Part shown: piece after piece, positions 25,561-34,601 of the stretch
Layout: the number at the start of each line of letters is the position of its first letter
Numbering within the stretch: the first letter of the stretch is position 1
Origin: Candidatus Accumulibacter sp. 66-26
GTDB taxonomy: Bacteria > Pseudomonadota > Gammaproteobacteria > Burkholderiales > Rhodocyclaceae
Direction: 5' to 3'
DNA length: 64,000 nucleotides
Assembly: GCA_001897745.1 (NCBI GenBank)
Contig: MKUH01000026.1
Span: forward strand, 45,901-109,900
Made by a program: the position numbers and the translations under genes
Notes under the pieces: model-generated
Seen by the model: the letters and a program-made list of their open reading frames with translations, nothing else
Told to the model about the DNA's origin: nothing
Database searches by the model: none

Positions 25561-27174
25561 TCAGGCGGCGTTCTGCCGCTCCACCCACTCGGTGGCGAGC
25601 GTCTTGCGGTCGATCTTGCCGTTCGGGTTGCGCGGCAGCGGGCCGTCGCGCGCGTCGATGTGCGCCGGCACCATGTAGGCCGGCATGCGCTGGCGGCATT
25701 CGGCGAGCAGCGCGGCGGTGTCGAGCGCGGCGCCCGGCGGCGGCGTGGCGATGACCTGGATGGCCTGGCCGAGCGCCGGGTGATCGACGCCGAAGGCGAC
25801 GCATTCGCCGACCAGCTTCGTCGCGTAGAGGATTTCCTCGACCTCGGTCGGGCTGACGCGGTAGCCGGAGGTTTTCATCATCTCGTCGCGGCGGCCGATG
25901 AAGTAGAGGAAGCCTTCCTCGTCCATGCGCACGGTGTCGCCCGAGAAGACGGCGATCTCGGGCAGCACCAGCCCGGCCTCGCGCCCCGGCGCGTTGACCG
26001 GCAGCGGCTTGTAGCGTTCGGCGGTCTTCTCCGGGTCGTTCCAGTAGCCCATGCCGACCAGCGCGCCGCGATGCACGAGCTCGCCCGGTTCGTTCGGCGC
26101 GCATGGCGAACCGTCCTCGCGCAGGACGAGGATTTCGGCGTTGGGGATGGCCTTGCCGATCGAGTCCGGGCGGCGGTCGACCTCGGCGGGCGGCAGGTAG
26201 GTCGAGCGGAAGGCCTCGGTCAGGCCGTACATCAGGAAGGGGCTGCTGCGCGGCAGGCGCGCGCGCAGCGCGGCGAGCGTTTCGCGCGGCATGCGCCCGC
26301 CGGTGTTGGCGAAGTAGCGCAGGTGCTCGCCGATGCCCGCCGGCCAGTCGAGCTGCGCGAGCTGGATGTAGAGCGGCGGCACGGCGGTGAGGCCGGTGAC
26401 GCTCTCGTTTGCCAGCGCTTTCAGCACGTCGCGCGGCAGCAGGTAGTTGAGCAGCACGACGCGCGCGCCGCTGTGGAAGGCCGTGGTGAGCTGGCTGAAG
26501 CCGGCGTCGAAGGAGAGCGGCAGCGCGGCGAGCAGGGTGTCGTCCGGATCGTTCTGCAGGTAGCCGGCGACGCTCTTGGCGCCGGCGACCATGTTGCGGT
26601 GCGAGAGGACGACGCCCTTCGGCTTGCCGGTACTGCCCGAGGTGTAGAGGATCGCCGCCATGTCGGTGTCGATCACGCGGTGGCCGGCGGCGGGCGGCGC
26701 GGCGAGCAGTTCGTCCCAGCTCAGGCGGGCGGGCGGGCCGCCGGGCGCGGCGTCGGGGGGCGCCTCCGGGCGGGCGCCGGTGAGCACGACGTGGCGCAGG
26801 TCGTGGCAGCTGTCGAGGATCGGGGCAAGCAGCGGCAGGCGGTCGCCCGAAGTGATCAGCGCGCGCACGTTGCAGTCGCGCAGGATGTAGGCGACCTGCT
26901 CGGCCTTGAGCAGCGGGTTGAGCGGGACGAAGACGCAGCCGGCGGCCGGCGCGGCGAAGCTGGCGATCACCGTCTCGAAGCGCTTTTCGAGGTAGATCGC
27001 GACGCGCTCGCCGCGCTGCAGGCCGAGGCCGAGCAGGCCGCCGGCGCAGGCGTCCACCGTGTCGTACAACTGCGCGTAGTTGATCGACTGCGCACCGTGG
27101 GTCAGCGCGATGGCCTCCGGGCTGCGGGCCGCGGTACGGGCGATCAGTTCGGGGAGCAGGGTCGAATCGGTCAT
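25561..27174 (-). CDS. acyl-CoA ligase (AMP-forming), exosortase A system-associated (TIGR03098 type)
   Basis: This 537-residue member of the ANL superfamily should activate a carboxylate as the adenylate and load it on CoA or on the nearby acyl carrier protein. The A3 motif LYTSGSTGKPKGV is at 176-188, YGLTEAFRST follows in the middle, and the C-terminal catalytic Lys520 is in NPNGKIDRKTL. Length is normal. The gene heads the ligase-decarboxylase pair; its ATG is at 27174. Together with the ACP at 28619, across the divergent promoter, it probably forms an acyl- or aminoacyl-transfer module for polysaccharide decoration. Confidence 0.9.
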   Translation of the reverse strand: MTDSTLLPELIARTAARSPEAIALTHGAQSINYAQLYDTVDACAGGLLGLGLQRGERVAIYLEKRFETVIASFAAPAAGCVFVPLNPLLKAEQVAYILRDCNVRALITSGDRLPLLAPILDSCHDLRHVVLTGARPEAPPDAAPGGPPARLSWDELLAAPPAAGHRVIDTDMAAILYTSGSTGKPKGVVLSHRNMVAGAKSVAGYLQNDPDDTLLAALPLSFDAGFSQLTTAFHSGARVVLLNYLLPRDVLKALANESVTGLTAVPPLYIQLAQLDWPAGIGEHLRYFANTGGRMPRETLAALRARLPRSSPFLMYGLTEAFRSTYLPPAEVDRRPDSIGKAIPNAEILVLREDGSPCAPNEPGELVHRGALVGMGYWNDPEKTAERYKPLPVNAPGREAGLVLPEIAVFSGDTVRMDEEGFLYFIGRRDEMMKTSGYRVSPTEVEEILYATKLVGECVAFGVDHPALGQAIQVIATPPPGAALDTAALLAECRQRMPAYMVPAHIDARDGPLPRNPNGKIDRKTLATEWVERQNAA

Positions 27175-27318
27175 GTCGGGTGGCCGGAAGGTGGACGGGG
27201 TCGCGGGCTGGCGCGACGGCAGGAACGGCGAAGCGCGCCGGGGGGCAAGCGCCGGCCATGCGGGCGCCCGGAGCGGGAGTGCGGCTTGCCCGCGCTGCGC
27301 GTCGTTCGCATGCCGATT

Positions 27319-28446
27319 CTAGCCAATCGCCGATCGCGCGGCCGTGGAATTGTTCCGCATCGCAGCCAGCAGGCGCCGGCCGAGCTTGCCGGCGAAATGG
27401 CGCGTGCCGGCGCTCAGGCCCTTCAGCGTGCCGGGGTCGAAGGCGACGATGCCGAGGCGTTCGCGGCGATGCGGCATCCAGTCGCGCTTGTAGGCGTCGT
27501 CGCCGGTCAGGTAGTCGACCTCGCGCACGCGGTCGATGTCGATGACGTGGCGCATCAGCGCGGCGGACAGCACGGAGCCGGGCGACAGGTGCGGGTGGCT
27601 CTTGTCGTAGGCCAGCTTGTAGATCATCGCGCGTCCGTCCTTGACGAGCCAGAGCTGGGTTGCGATCGGCCGGCCGTGGAAGCGCAGCACGCCGAGGCGC
27701 AGCCAGCCGCGCGCGGCGGCCATGCGGCACAGGCCGGGAATGAAGTCGGGGAAGGGCTCCGGCCGCTTCCAGCTTTGCCGGTAGACGGATTCGAAGTCGG
27801 CCACCGCCCGTTCGAGCGCCGCGCCCGGCGCGTCGTGGATGTCGATGCGCCAGTCGCCGGAGCGCTCCAGCTTCTTGCGTCCGCGCGCGATGGTGTTCTT
27901 CAGCAGTGGCGGCAGGTCGCGGAAGTAGTCGGCGAAGGAGCGTCCGCCCAGTTCGAGATACCAGTTGCCGAAGCAGAAATAGGTGTCGGTCCAGTAGCCC
28001 TCGTCGGCCAGCGCGGCGAGCAGGCGGCGGAAGAAGGGATTGCCGGTGTCGAGCGGCTGCAGGTTGATGATCGGCCATTGCCGGCTGCGCGCCCGCAGCT
28101 GGCGGCAGATGGTCCGCCAGTCCTCGGCGGACAAGAGGCTGACGTCGCCGATCGGGCCGTACAGGCCGCTGTAGTAGTTGCTGAGCCCGACCAGCGCGTC
28201 GGCGCCGAAATCCGCCGAGCGCATCCGGCTGGCCAGCGGCAGGCAGAAACAGCTTTGGTTGAGCGTATCCTCGACAGCCAGCAGGTGCAGCTGTGCGGTC
28301 GGGTCGAAGCCCGTGCGCGCGAGGTTTTCGTACCACTCCAGGGTGCAGAACGGGTCGGCGTCGGGCGACGGCGCGGCGAGCGCAGGCAGGGCTTCGCGCA
28401 GCGCTGCGAAATCAGCCAAAACCCGGACTCGCATATTCATTGCCAT
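27319..28446 (-). CDS. GNAT/FemAB-like acyltransferase (Acetyltransf_6 type)
   Basis: This 375-residue protein resembles the BioF2-like GNAT proteins found in polysaccharide loci. Features are an N-terminal DPFCTLEWYENLARTG, a central KNTIARGRKKLERSG basic helix and AYDKSHPHLSPGSVLSAALM near the acyl-CoA pocket, with VDYLTGDDAYKRDWMP at the end. It probably transfers an acyl or aminoacyl group to a sugar amine. The start is the first of three close Met codons. It is the first gene of the minus-strand run and faces the ACP gene across a 172-bp divergent promoter region, so it is a candidate to use ACP-bound acyl groups. Specificity is unknown. Confidence 0.8.
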   Translation of the reverse strand: MAMNMRVRVLADFAALREALPALAAPSPDADPFCTLEWYENLARTGFDPTAQLHLLAVEDTLNQSCFCLPLASRMRSADFGADALVGLSNYYSGLYGPIGDVSLLSAEDWRTICRQLRARSRQWPIINLQPLDTGNPFFRRLLAALADEGYWTDTYFCFGNWYLELGGRSFADYFRDLPPLLKNTIARGRKKLERSGDWRIDIHDAPGAALERAVADFESVYRQSWKRPEPFPDFIPGLCRMAAARGWLRLGVLRFHGRPIATQLWLVKDGRAMIYKLAYDKSHPHLSPGSVLSAALMRHVIDIDRVREVDYLTGDDAYKRDWMPHRRERLGIVAFDPGTLKGLSAGTRHFAGKLGRRLLAAMRNNSTAARSAIG

Positions 28447-28618
28447 GGTGATTTCAGTGGTTCGGCGGATTTCCGTCAGGCACGCGAAATGTGGCGATTA
28501 TGTCCGTCTCGCGGCTATGACGCCGTAAAGTATGTCACAGGTCGACACGGCGTCTGCCCGTATAATTTCGCCCTGGAATAGACCGTGCGGCCGGTATGTC
28601 GCGCAACAAGGAGCTGAT
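28447..28618. promoter_or_regulatory. divergent promoter region between acyltransferase and ACP genes
   Basis: A 172-bp region serving genes on both strands. On the plus strand a perfect TATAAT lies at 28561-28566, but no good -35 is found at normal spacing. A partial sigma-54-like element, GGCACG-N4-ATGT (28479-28492), lacks the -12 GC. The ACP ribosome site AAGGAG is at 28608-28613. Confidence 0.45.
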
Positions 28619-28867
28619 GTGGATATCAAACGGGAAGTCCTGTCCATTCTCGACGAAGTGCTGAGCCTCAAGGGGCGTTCGGCCGGTTTCGACGTCGATA
28701 CGCCGCTGCTCGGGGCCATCCCCGAACTCGATTCGATGGCGGTGGTGGCCGTGATCACGACGCTGGAAGAGCGTTTCGACGTGGTCGTCGAGGACGACGA
28801 GATCGACGGCGCGGTGTTCGCCACGGTGGGCACGCTGGTCGACTTCGTGCAGGGCAAGCTGGGGTAG
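28619..28867 (+). CDS. acyl carrier protein, XrtA-associated
   Basis: This 82-residue four-helix carrier protein carries the phosphopantetheine attachment Ser39 in the ELDSMAV motif. The GTG at 28619 is the start because AAGGAG (28608-28613) lies 5 nt before it, while the longer frame has no ribosome site. The N-terminus MDIKREVLSILDEVL and the acidic C-terminal helices are typical. It is transcribed away from the acyl-CoA ligase and acyltransferase (25561, 27319), its likely partners, and toward the two hydrolases. It probably carries the group attached to the polysaccharide. Confidence 0.9.
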   Translation: MDIKREVLSILDEVLSLKGRSAGFDVDTPLLGAIPELDSMAVVAVITTLEERFDVVVEDDEIDGAVFATVGTLVDFVQGKLG

Positions 28868-29016
28868 GGCGTGAGGGCGCGGTTTTCCGGGGCGCGAGGA
28901 AGCATGCGCGGGATGCGCCGCCGGGTGCCGGGCGCGTCCGGCGCCCGCGCCCCGAAACACGCGCAAAAGCGCATGCCGATGGCGCTGCGCGGCGCGGCGC
29001 CCTGAGGCGGGCGGCG

Positions 29017-30093
29017 ATGGCGTGCGAAGCCTTCTTCCTGCCGGCGACTTCGGGTCAGCGCTACTGCCTGTTCCATCGTCCGGCCACGGAAGGGGCGGCG
29101 CGCGGCGCGCTCGTCTACGTGCATCCCTTCGCCGAGGAAATGAACAAGTCGCGGCGCATGGCCGCCGTGCAGGCGCGCGCGCTGGCGGCGGCCGGCTACG
29201 CCGTGCTGCAGATCGATCTGCACGGCTGCGGCGACAGTTCCGGCGATTTCGCCGACGCCTCGTGGGCGGGCTGGCTCGACGACGTCGAACTGGCCTGCGC
29301 CTGGCTGCGCGCGCGCTGCGCCGCGCCGCTCTGGCTGTGGGGGCTGCGCAGCGGCTGCCTGCTCGCCGCCGAGGCGGCGCAACGCGGCGCGCCGCCGGCC
29401 GGCCTGCTCTTCTGGCAGCCCGTCGTTTCCGGCAAACAGCATCTGCAGCAGTTCCTCCGCTTGAAGACGGCCGGCGCCATGCTCGGCGGCGCGGGCGAGC
29501 GCGCGGGAAGCGAGGCGCTTGGCGGCGCGGAGAGCGGTACGGGGAAAGGTACGGCAGGCGGTGCGGCAGGCGGCGCGACCGACCGCCTGCGCGGCCAGCT
29601 CGCGCAGGGCGAAACGGTCGAGATCGCCGGTTATGCGCTGGCGCCCGCGCTGACCAGCGGGCTGGAGCGAGCCGAACTGCCGCCGCCGGCGGCGGCCTGC
29701 CGCTGCGAGTGGATCGAGCTGGCGGCGCGTCCCGCGGCGCCGCTGTCGCCGGCCGCCGAACTGCGGCTGGCGCGCTGGCGGACCGCCGGGCACGCCGTGC
29801 GCGGCACCGTCGTCGCCGGGCCGGCCTTCTGGCAGACCAGCGAGATCGAGGAAGCACCGGCGCTGATCGAGGCGACGCTGCGCCTCCTCGCGCGGGCCGA
29901 TGCTGGGTGTGCCGTGAGTGACGATGCGGGAGGCGTGGCCGAGGGCGGCGGTGCCGAATCTGCCGGCGGCGAAGGTTGCGGCAAGGTCGTCGGGAATGCT
30001 TCCGGCGGGGATTTCGGCGGGAATTCCGACCAGAGCGCCGTCCGGCCTTCCGGCGCGGCCTCGAAGGGCGAAGGGGAGGTGGCTCCGGCATGA
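29017..30093 (+). CDS. alpha/beta hydrolase, exosortase A system-associated hydrolase 2 (TIGR03101 type)
   Basis: This 358-residue protein has an alpha/beta-hydrolase N-terminal half: VYVHPFAEEMNKSRRM (the oxyanion region) and QIDLHGCGDSSGDF, matching the exosortase-associated hydrolase 2 family. The nucleophile elbow reads GLRSG, so the usual Ser/Cys position holds Arg. The C-terminal 60 residues and a segment around residues 160-190 are Gly/Ala-rich low complexity. The function is unproven; a thioesterase or acyltransferase role with the ACP has been suggested by context only. It overlaps hydrolase 1 by ATGA. Confidence 0.85.
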   Translation: MACEAFFLPATSGQRYCLFHRPATEGAARGALVYVHPFAEEMNKSRRMAAVQARALAAAGYAVLQIDLHGCGDSSGDFADASWAGWLDDVELACAWLRARCAAPLWLWGLRSGCLLAAEAAQRGAPPAGLLFWQPVVSGKQHLQQFLRLKTAGAMLGGAGERAGSEALGGAESGTGKGTAGGAAGGATDRLRGQLAQGETVEIAGYALAPALTSGLERAELPPPAAACRCEWIELAARPAAPLSPAAELRLARWRTAGHAVRGTVVAGPAFWQTSEIEEAPALIEATLRLLARADAGCAVSDDAGGVAEGGGAESAGGEGCGKVVGNASGGDFGGNSDQSAVRPSGAASKGEGEVAPA

Positions 30094-30953
30094 ATTTCAG
30101 CGAAGAGATTCTCGCCTTCTCCTGCGCCGGGGAGCGTCTGCACGGCGTTCTCGCCCGTCCCGCGCTGCCGGCGTCCTGCGGCGTCCTGGTCCTGGTCGGC
30201 GGCCCGCAGTACCGCGTCGGCAGCCATCGGCAGTTCCTGCTGCTGGCGCGCCGGCTGGCGGCCGCGGGGTACGCCGTGGCGCGCTTCGACTATCGCGGCA
30301 TGGGCGACAGCGAGGGCGCGGCGCGTAGCTTCGAGCAGGTGGGCGACGACGTCGCGGCGGCGCTCGACGCCTTCCGCGAGGCCTGTCCGCAGGTCGACAA
30401 GCTTGTTCTCTGGGGGCTGTGCGACGCCGCCTCGGCGGCCTTGCTCTATTGCGGCGAGCGGCGCGATCCGCGCATCGCCGGCCTCTGTCTGCTCAATCCC
30501 TGGGTTCGTTCCGAGGCGTCGCTGGCGCGCACCCAGGTCAGGCACTATTACGGGCAGCGCCTGCTGCAAAGGGAGTTCTGGAGCAAGCTGGCGCGCGGGC
30601 AGGTACCGCTGCTGGCGGCGGCGCGCGGCTTCGCCGGCAGCCTGCGCCGCGCGGCGGCACGGCGCACCGCTGTGGCATCGGGCGCCGCTGCGCCGCGTCC
30701 TTTTCCCGAGCGCATGGGGGCGGCGCTGCGCGATTTTCCGGGGCGCGTGCTGCTGCTGCTGAGCGGGAGCGACTACGTCGCCCGGGAATTCGCCGACCAC
30801 GCGGCCGGCGATCCCGTCTGGCGCGCCGCGCTGGCGCAGCCGCGCGTGGCGCGGATCGACGCGGCCGGGGCCGACCATACCTTTTCCAGCGCGTCGTGGC
30901 GCGCGCTGGTCGAACGCTCGACGCTGGAGTGGCTGGCATGCCTCGCCGACTGA
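30090..30953 (+). CDS. alpha/beta hydrolase, exosortase A system-associated hydrolase 1 (TIGR03100 type)
   Basis: This 287-residue alpha/beta hydrolase has VLVGGPQYRVGSHRQF near the N-terminus, RFDYRGMGDSEG, and the nucleophile elbow WGLCDAAS, with Cys at the nucleophile position. Late residues ADHTFSS supply the His. It pairs with hydrolase 2, sharing a 4-bp overlap; the two are found together in exosortase A loci beside the ACP, ligase and decarboxylase genes. The likely reaction is hydrolysis or transfer of a thioester or ester. The substrate is unknown. Confidence 0.87.
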   Translation: MNFSEEILAFSCAGERLHGVLARPALPASCGVLVLVGGPQYRVGSHRQFLLLARRLAAAGYAVARFDYRGMGDSEGAARSFEQVGDDVAAALDAFREACPQVDKLVLWGLCDAASAALLYCGERRDPRIAGLCLLNPWVRSEASLARTQVRHYYGQRLLQREFWSKLARGQVPLLAAARGFAGSLRRAAARRTAVASGAAAPRPFPERMGAALRDFPGRVLLLLSGSDYVAREFADHAAGDPVWRAALAQPRVARIDAAGADHTFSSASWRALVERSTLEWLACLAD

Positions 30954-32431
30954 CGCTGGTCCAGCTCGCCTTCCGCCCGTCCAGCGCGAATCTCGGACGG
31001 CGGGTGGTCGACGGCGCGGCCTTCACCTTCCTCGGCATCGCCGTCCGCCTGCTCATCACCGTCGGCTCGATGGCGATCCTGGCGCGCCTGCTGACGCCGG
31101 CCGACTTCGGCCACGTTGCGATGGCGACGGTGGTCACCGAGCTGGCCGCGCTGTTCTCGAACTTCGGCTTCGGCTCGATCCTGATCCAGCGTCCGCGTAT
31201 CGCGCGCATCCAGATCGACACGATGTTCTGGGCGGCGCTGGGCCTCGGCGTCGCGCTGACGACGCTGGTCTTCCTGTTTTCCTTCCCGGCCGGAAAACTG
31301 TTCAACGACGCGCTGGTCGGCCAGCTGCTGCAGGTGCTCTGCATCTCCTTCGTGCTCGAGGAACTGACCGTCGTGCCGCGCAGCCTGCTGGCGCGCATGC
31401 TGATGTTCCGCACCGATTTCGCGGTGCAGGCCGCCGTGCTCCTGTGCCGCGCCGGCACCGCCGTGGCCATGGCGCTGGCCGGCTGGGGCGTGTGGAGCCT
31501 GGTCGGCGGCGCGCTCGCCGGCGCGCTGGCGCAGACCGCCGCCTACGCCGCCGTCGTCGGCTACCGGCCGCGCCTGCGCTTCAGCAAGGCCTTCCTGGCC
31601 TCGACCTGGCGCATCAACGGCGGCTATTTCGGCAACGGCATCCTGTTCTACGTCAATTCCAACCTCGACCTGTTCCTGGTCGGCCGCCTGCTCGGCGCGG
31701 TGTCGTTGGGCTACTACCAGAACGCGCGCTCGCTGACCGACGAGGTGCGCACGCGCATGGCGATTCCGCTGCAGCGCGTGCTGTTCCCGGCCTTTTCGGC
31801 GGTGCAGGGCGATCTCGAACGCTTCCGCGCCGGCATCCTGCGCAGCGGCCGCCTGCTCGCGCTGGTCGTCGTTCCGATCGGTTTCGGCATCGCGGCGGTC
31901 GCCGAGGAACTGGTGCCGCTGCTCTACGGCGCGCAGTGGCTGGCGATGATCCCGCTGCTCAAGATCATTTCCATCGGCTCGGGCATCCGCGCCGCGACGA
32001 CCATCGGTTCGCCGATCTTCAACGCGACCAACCGCCTGGGCCTGTCCTTCAACCTCTATCTGGCGAGCACGCTGGCCAGCGTCGCGGCGCTCTTCGTCGG
32101 CAGCCGCTGGGGGCTGCTCGGCGTCGCCTACGCGATCCTCTTCTCGGCGCTGATCGCGCTGCTCTTCTTCCGCGTCGCGCTCGGGCTGGTGCGCATGGGC
32201 ACGCGCGACGAGTGGCGGATTCTCGGCGTGCCCTGCGCCGCTTCGCTGCTGATGCTGTTCGCCGTCATGCTGGCGCGCGACCCGGTGTACGCGGCGACGG
32301 AAGCGCTGTCCGGGCGCCTGGCGGCGCTCGTGCTGCTCGGCGCGCTGAGCTATGCGGTCGGCGTCGTGCTCATGTCGCGCAGCTATCTGCGCGACGTGCA
32401 CGAGCTGTTCCGGCATTTCAGGCGCGCCTGA
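30938..32431 (+). CDS. lipopolysaccharide biosynthesis-type flippase (Wzx/WzxC-like)
   Basis: This 497-residue polytopic protein of the MOP superfamily has about 12-14 hydrophobic helices. The opening GAAFTFLGIAVRLLITVGSMAILARLLTPADFG and the segment FGSILIQRP are typical of WzxC-like exporters, and the later LGYYQNARSLTDEVRTRM and PLLYGAQW motifs support this. It should flip the lipid-linked repeat unit to the periplasm. The ATG at 30938 lies inside the end of hydrolase 1 (16-bp overlap); the frame is open further upstream, but that part has no hydrophobic or family features. Confidence 0.88.
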   Translation: MPRRLTLVQLAFRPSSANLGRRVVDGAAFTFLGIAVRLLITVGSMAILARLLTPADFGHVAMATVVTELAALFSNFGFGSILIQRPRIARIQIDTMFWAALGLGVALTTLVFLFSFPAGKLFNDALVGQLLQVLCISFVLEELTVVPRSLLARMLMFRTDFAVQAAVLLCRAGTAVAMALAGWGVWSLVGGALAGALAQTAAYAAVVGYRPRLRFSKAFLASTWRINGGYFGNGILFYVNSNLDLFLVGRLLGAVSLGYYQNARSLTDEVRTRMAIPLQRVLFPAFSAVQGDLERFRAGILRSGRLLALVVVPIGFGIAAVAEELVPLLYGAQWLAMIPLLKIISIGSGIRAATTIGSPIFNATNRLGLSFNLYLASTLASVAALFVGSRWGLLGVAYAILFSALIALLFFRVALGLVRMGTRDEWRILGVPCAASLLMLFAVMLARDPVYAATEALSGRLAALVLLGALSYAVGVVLMSRSYLRDVHELFRHFRRA

Positions 32432-32454
32432 GGCGGATCGGGAAAGAGGGCGAA

Positions 32455-33762
32455 ATGGGAGAGACGGTCGATGGCGAGGGACGCGCGATGGTGAACGACG
32501 GCGGCGCCGGCGTATGCGGTGCGGCTTCCGCGCCGCCGACGGGCGACGCGGAGGCGAACGTCGTAGCCGCCGGCGCGCCGCCGGCCGGGGCGGGCGACGG
32601 AATGAGCGTTTCGGTCCTGGTGCCGACCTACAACCGCGCCAACTACATCGGCGAATGCCTCGACAGCCTGCTTGCGCAGACCGAGCCGGCGCTCGAAATC
32701 ATCGTCATCGACGACGGTTCGGAGGACGGGACGGCCGATCTGCTGCGCGCCTACGGCGAGCGCATCCGCTACGTCCGCAAGGACAACGGCGGCAAGCCGA
32801 GCGCCGTGAATCTCGGCCTCGCGCTGGCGCGCGGCCAATTGATCTGGATCTTCGACGACGACGACGTGGCCCTGCCGGATGCCATCGCCAGCCGCGTCGC
32901 CGCGCTGCGCGCCCGCCCGGACGCCGGCTTCGTCTTCAGTCCGCACTACTACGGCAGCGACGACGCGCAGGGGCGCATCGTGCGCGGCCGTCCGCACGTC
33001 GTCCCGGCCTACGGCGACGACCGCTTCTTTGCCGAACTGATGAAGGGCTGCTTCTTCCACCTGGCGACGGCGCTGGTGCGCGCCGAGGTCTATCGCGAGG
33101 TCGGCGGCTTCGACGCGGAACTCCTCAGTTCCGAGGACTACGACATGCAGCTGCGCCTGGCGCGGCATTGCCCGGCGGTCTTTTCTCCGGCGCCGAGCTT
33201 CATCTTCCGCCAGCACGGCGGGTTGCGCGGCGCCAAGGCGATCCGCTACGCCGGCCGGCAGCGCGCTTCGGTGTTCCGCCGCTTCGATCAGCGAGTCGGG
33301 CGCAAGCTGCGCGCGACGCTGGCGCTGGGCGACTATCTGGTGCCTCGGCAAGCCGGCGCGCTGGCGGCCGAGGCGACCCGGCAGGCGCTGCTCGCCCGCA
33401 TGGTCGTGATGGGCAGCAAGGGCTGCATCGCCGAGCTGTTCGACGACCTGCGCACCCTGCTCGGCAGCCCGGGGCGCGACGACGTCCTGCACGAACACGA
33501 GGCGGCGTCGGTGACGGCGGCGATCTGCACGGGCTACGCCGGCGAGGCGTGCCGCGCCGAATGGGCTGAGTTCATGCGGGAAGTGGCGACGCTCAAGCGC
33601 TACGCCGCCGGCAACGCGGCGATCCGCGCCCTGGCCCGCGGCTTCTACCGCATGGCGCGCGGCTATCCGGGCTCGTTCGCGCTGCGCGCCGCCCGCCTGC
33701 GCGCCGCCGCGCAACTCCATCTGAGCGCGCTGCGCGTGGCCGGCGTGCGGGACGTCACGTGA
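32455..33762 (+). CDS. glycosyltransferase family 2 protein
   Basis: This 435-residue protein has a GT-A fold: VSVLVPTYNRANYIGECLDSL, VIDDGSEDGT and the metal-binding DDDD in WIFDDDDVALPD, followed by LSSEDYDMQLRLA. The first 48 residues are low-complexity Gly/Ala; the ATG at 32455 has a ribosome site (AGAGGG), but the alternative Met49, just before the GT domain, cannot be excluded. A helical C-terminal half of about 200 residues is unassigned. It probably adds a sugar to the repeat unit at the cytoplasmic face. Confidence 0.85.
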   Translation: MGETVDGEGRAMVNDGGAGVCGAASAPPTGDAEANVVAAGAPPAGAGDGMSVSVLVPTYNRANYIGECLDSLLAQTEPALEIIVIDDGSEDGTADLLRAYGERIRYVRKDNGGKPSAVNLGLALARGQLIWIFDDDDVALPDAIASRVAALRARPDAGFVFSPHYYGSDDAQGRIVRGRPHVVPAYGDDRFFAELMKGCFFHLATALVRAEVYREVGGFDAELLSSEDYDMQLRLARHCPAVFSPAPSFIFRQHGGLRGAKAIRYAGRQRASVFRRFDQRVGRKLRATLALGDYLVPRQAGALAAEATRQALLARMVVMGSKGCIAELFDDLRTLLGSPGRDDVLHEHEAASVTAAICTGYAGEACRAEWAEFMREVATLKRYAAGNAAIRALARGFYRMARGYPGSFALRAARLRAAAQLHLSALRVAGVRDVT

Positions 33763-33787
33763 TCATGCAAGAGCGAAAGGGACGGCA

Positions 33788-34462
33788 ATGAGCGACCAGC
33801 AGCTGGCTTACGAGCCGAAGAAAGAACGCTACTTCGCAACCGAGCGCCCGGAAATGCTCGATTTCGTGCCGCGCAGCGCCGCCCGCATCGTCGAGTTCGG
33901 CTGCGGCGCCGGCGTCTTCGCGCAGTGCATCAAGGAGCGGCAGGACGCTTACGTGGTCGGCGTCGAGCTGATGGAAGAGCCGGCCCGGCTGGCCGGCGAG
34001 CGGCTCGACAAGGTGTTCCGCCGCGACGTCGAGCAGGGTCTGCAGTTCCTCGCCGGCGAAACCTTCGATTGCGCCGTCTTCCTCGACGTGCTGGAGCATC
34101 TGCGCGCGCCTTGGGACGTGCTCGAGGAACTGAAAGCCTACCTCGCGCCGGGCGCCGTGGTCGTCGCCTCGATCCCCAACCTGCGCCACTACGAGGTCAT
34201 GAAGTCGCTGCTGTTGCGGCGGCGTTTCGAATACCAGGACGAGGGCGTGATGGACCGGACGCACCTGCGCTTCTTCACGCGCGACGACATCGTCCGCCTG
34301 TTCGAGGCGAACGGTTTTGCGGTTCAGCGCATCGACGGGCTGAAGGGGCATTTCCCCTGGAAGTTCGCGCTGCTCAACAAGCTGCTCGGCGGCGCGCTGA
34401 CGGACATGCGCTATCTCCAGTTCGGCGTCGTGGCGACCCTGGCGCCGGGCGCCCGGGGGTAG
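33788..34462 (+). CDS. class I SAM-dependent methyltransferase
   Basis: This 224-residue protein has a Rossmann methyltransferase fold: motif I VEFGCGAGVFAQ, the acidic VGVELMEE at the end of strand 2, and FLDVLEHLRAPW as motif post-I. The C-terminal DRTHLRFFTRDDIVRLFEANGF is typical of sugar or lipid-linked glycan methyltransferases. It may methylate a sugar of the polysaccharide. It stands between two glycosyltransferases in the same direction. The acceptor is unknown. Confidence 0.85.
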   Translation: MSDQQLAYEPKKERYFATERPEMLDFVPRSAARIVEFGCGAGVFAQCIKERQDAYVVGVELMEEPARLAGERLDKVFRRDVEQGLQFLAGETFDCAVFLDVLEHLRAPWDVLEELKAYLAPGAVVVASIPNLRHYEVMKSLLLRRRFEYQDEGVMDRTHLRFFTRDDIVRLFEANGFAVQRIDGLKGHFPWKFALLNKLLGGALTDMRYLQFGVVATLAPGARG

Positions 34463-34601
34463 GCGGGGAGCCGGGAGCGCCGGTCGAGCGGAGGGCGAAG
34501 AGCGCGGTAGGCAACGGTGGAAGACTCGGGAAAGTGCTAGTAGACGGCGGAGGACGGTGTGCACGGCAGACCATCCGGCGTTTTTTTGGAGGGATCGGAC
34601 G

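Noticed and set aside
28478..28492. Second sigma-54 promoter before the ACP gene
   Set aside because: GGCACG is good, but the -12 element reads ATGT and lacks the essential GC.
28561..28566. Perfect TATAAT upstream of the ACP gene as a certain promoter
   Set aside because: No acceptable -35 lies 16-18 bp upstream; TCGACA is at 13 bp only. It is kept only as a possible element of the divergent region.
34463..34601. Terminator or promoter before the glycosyltransferase at 34602
   Set aside because: A run of seven T occurs (34581-34587), but no stable hairpin directly precedes it and no hexamer pair is convincing.
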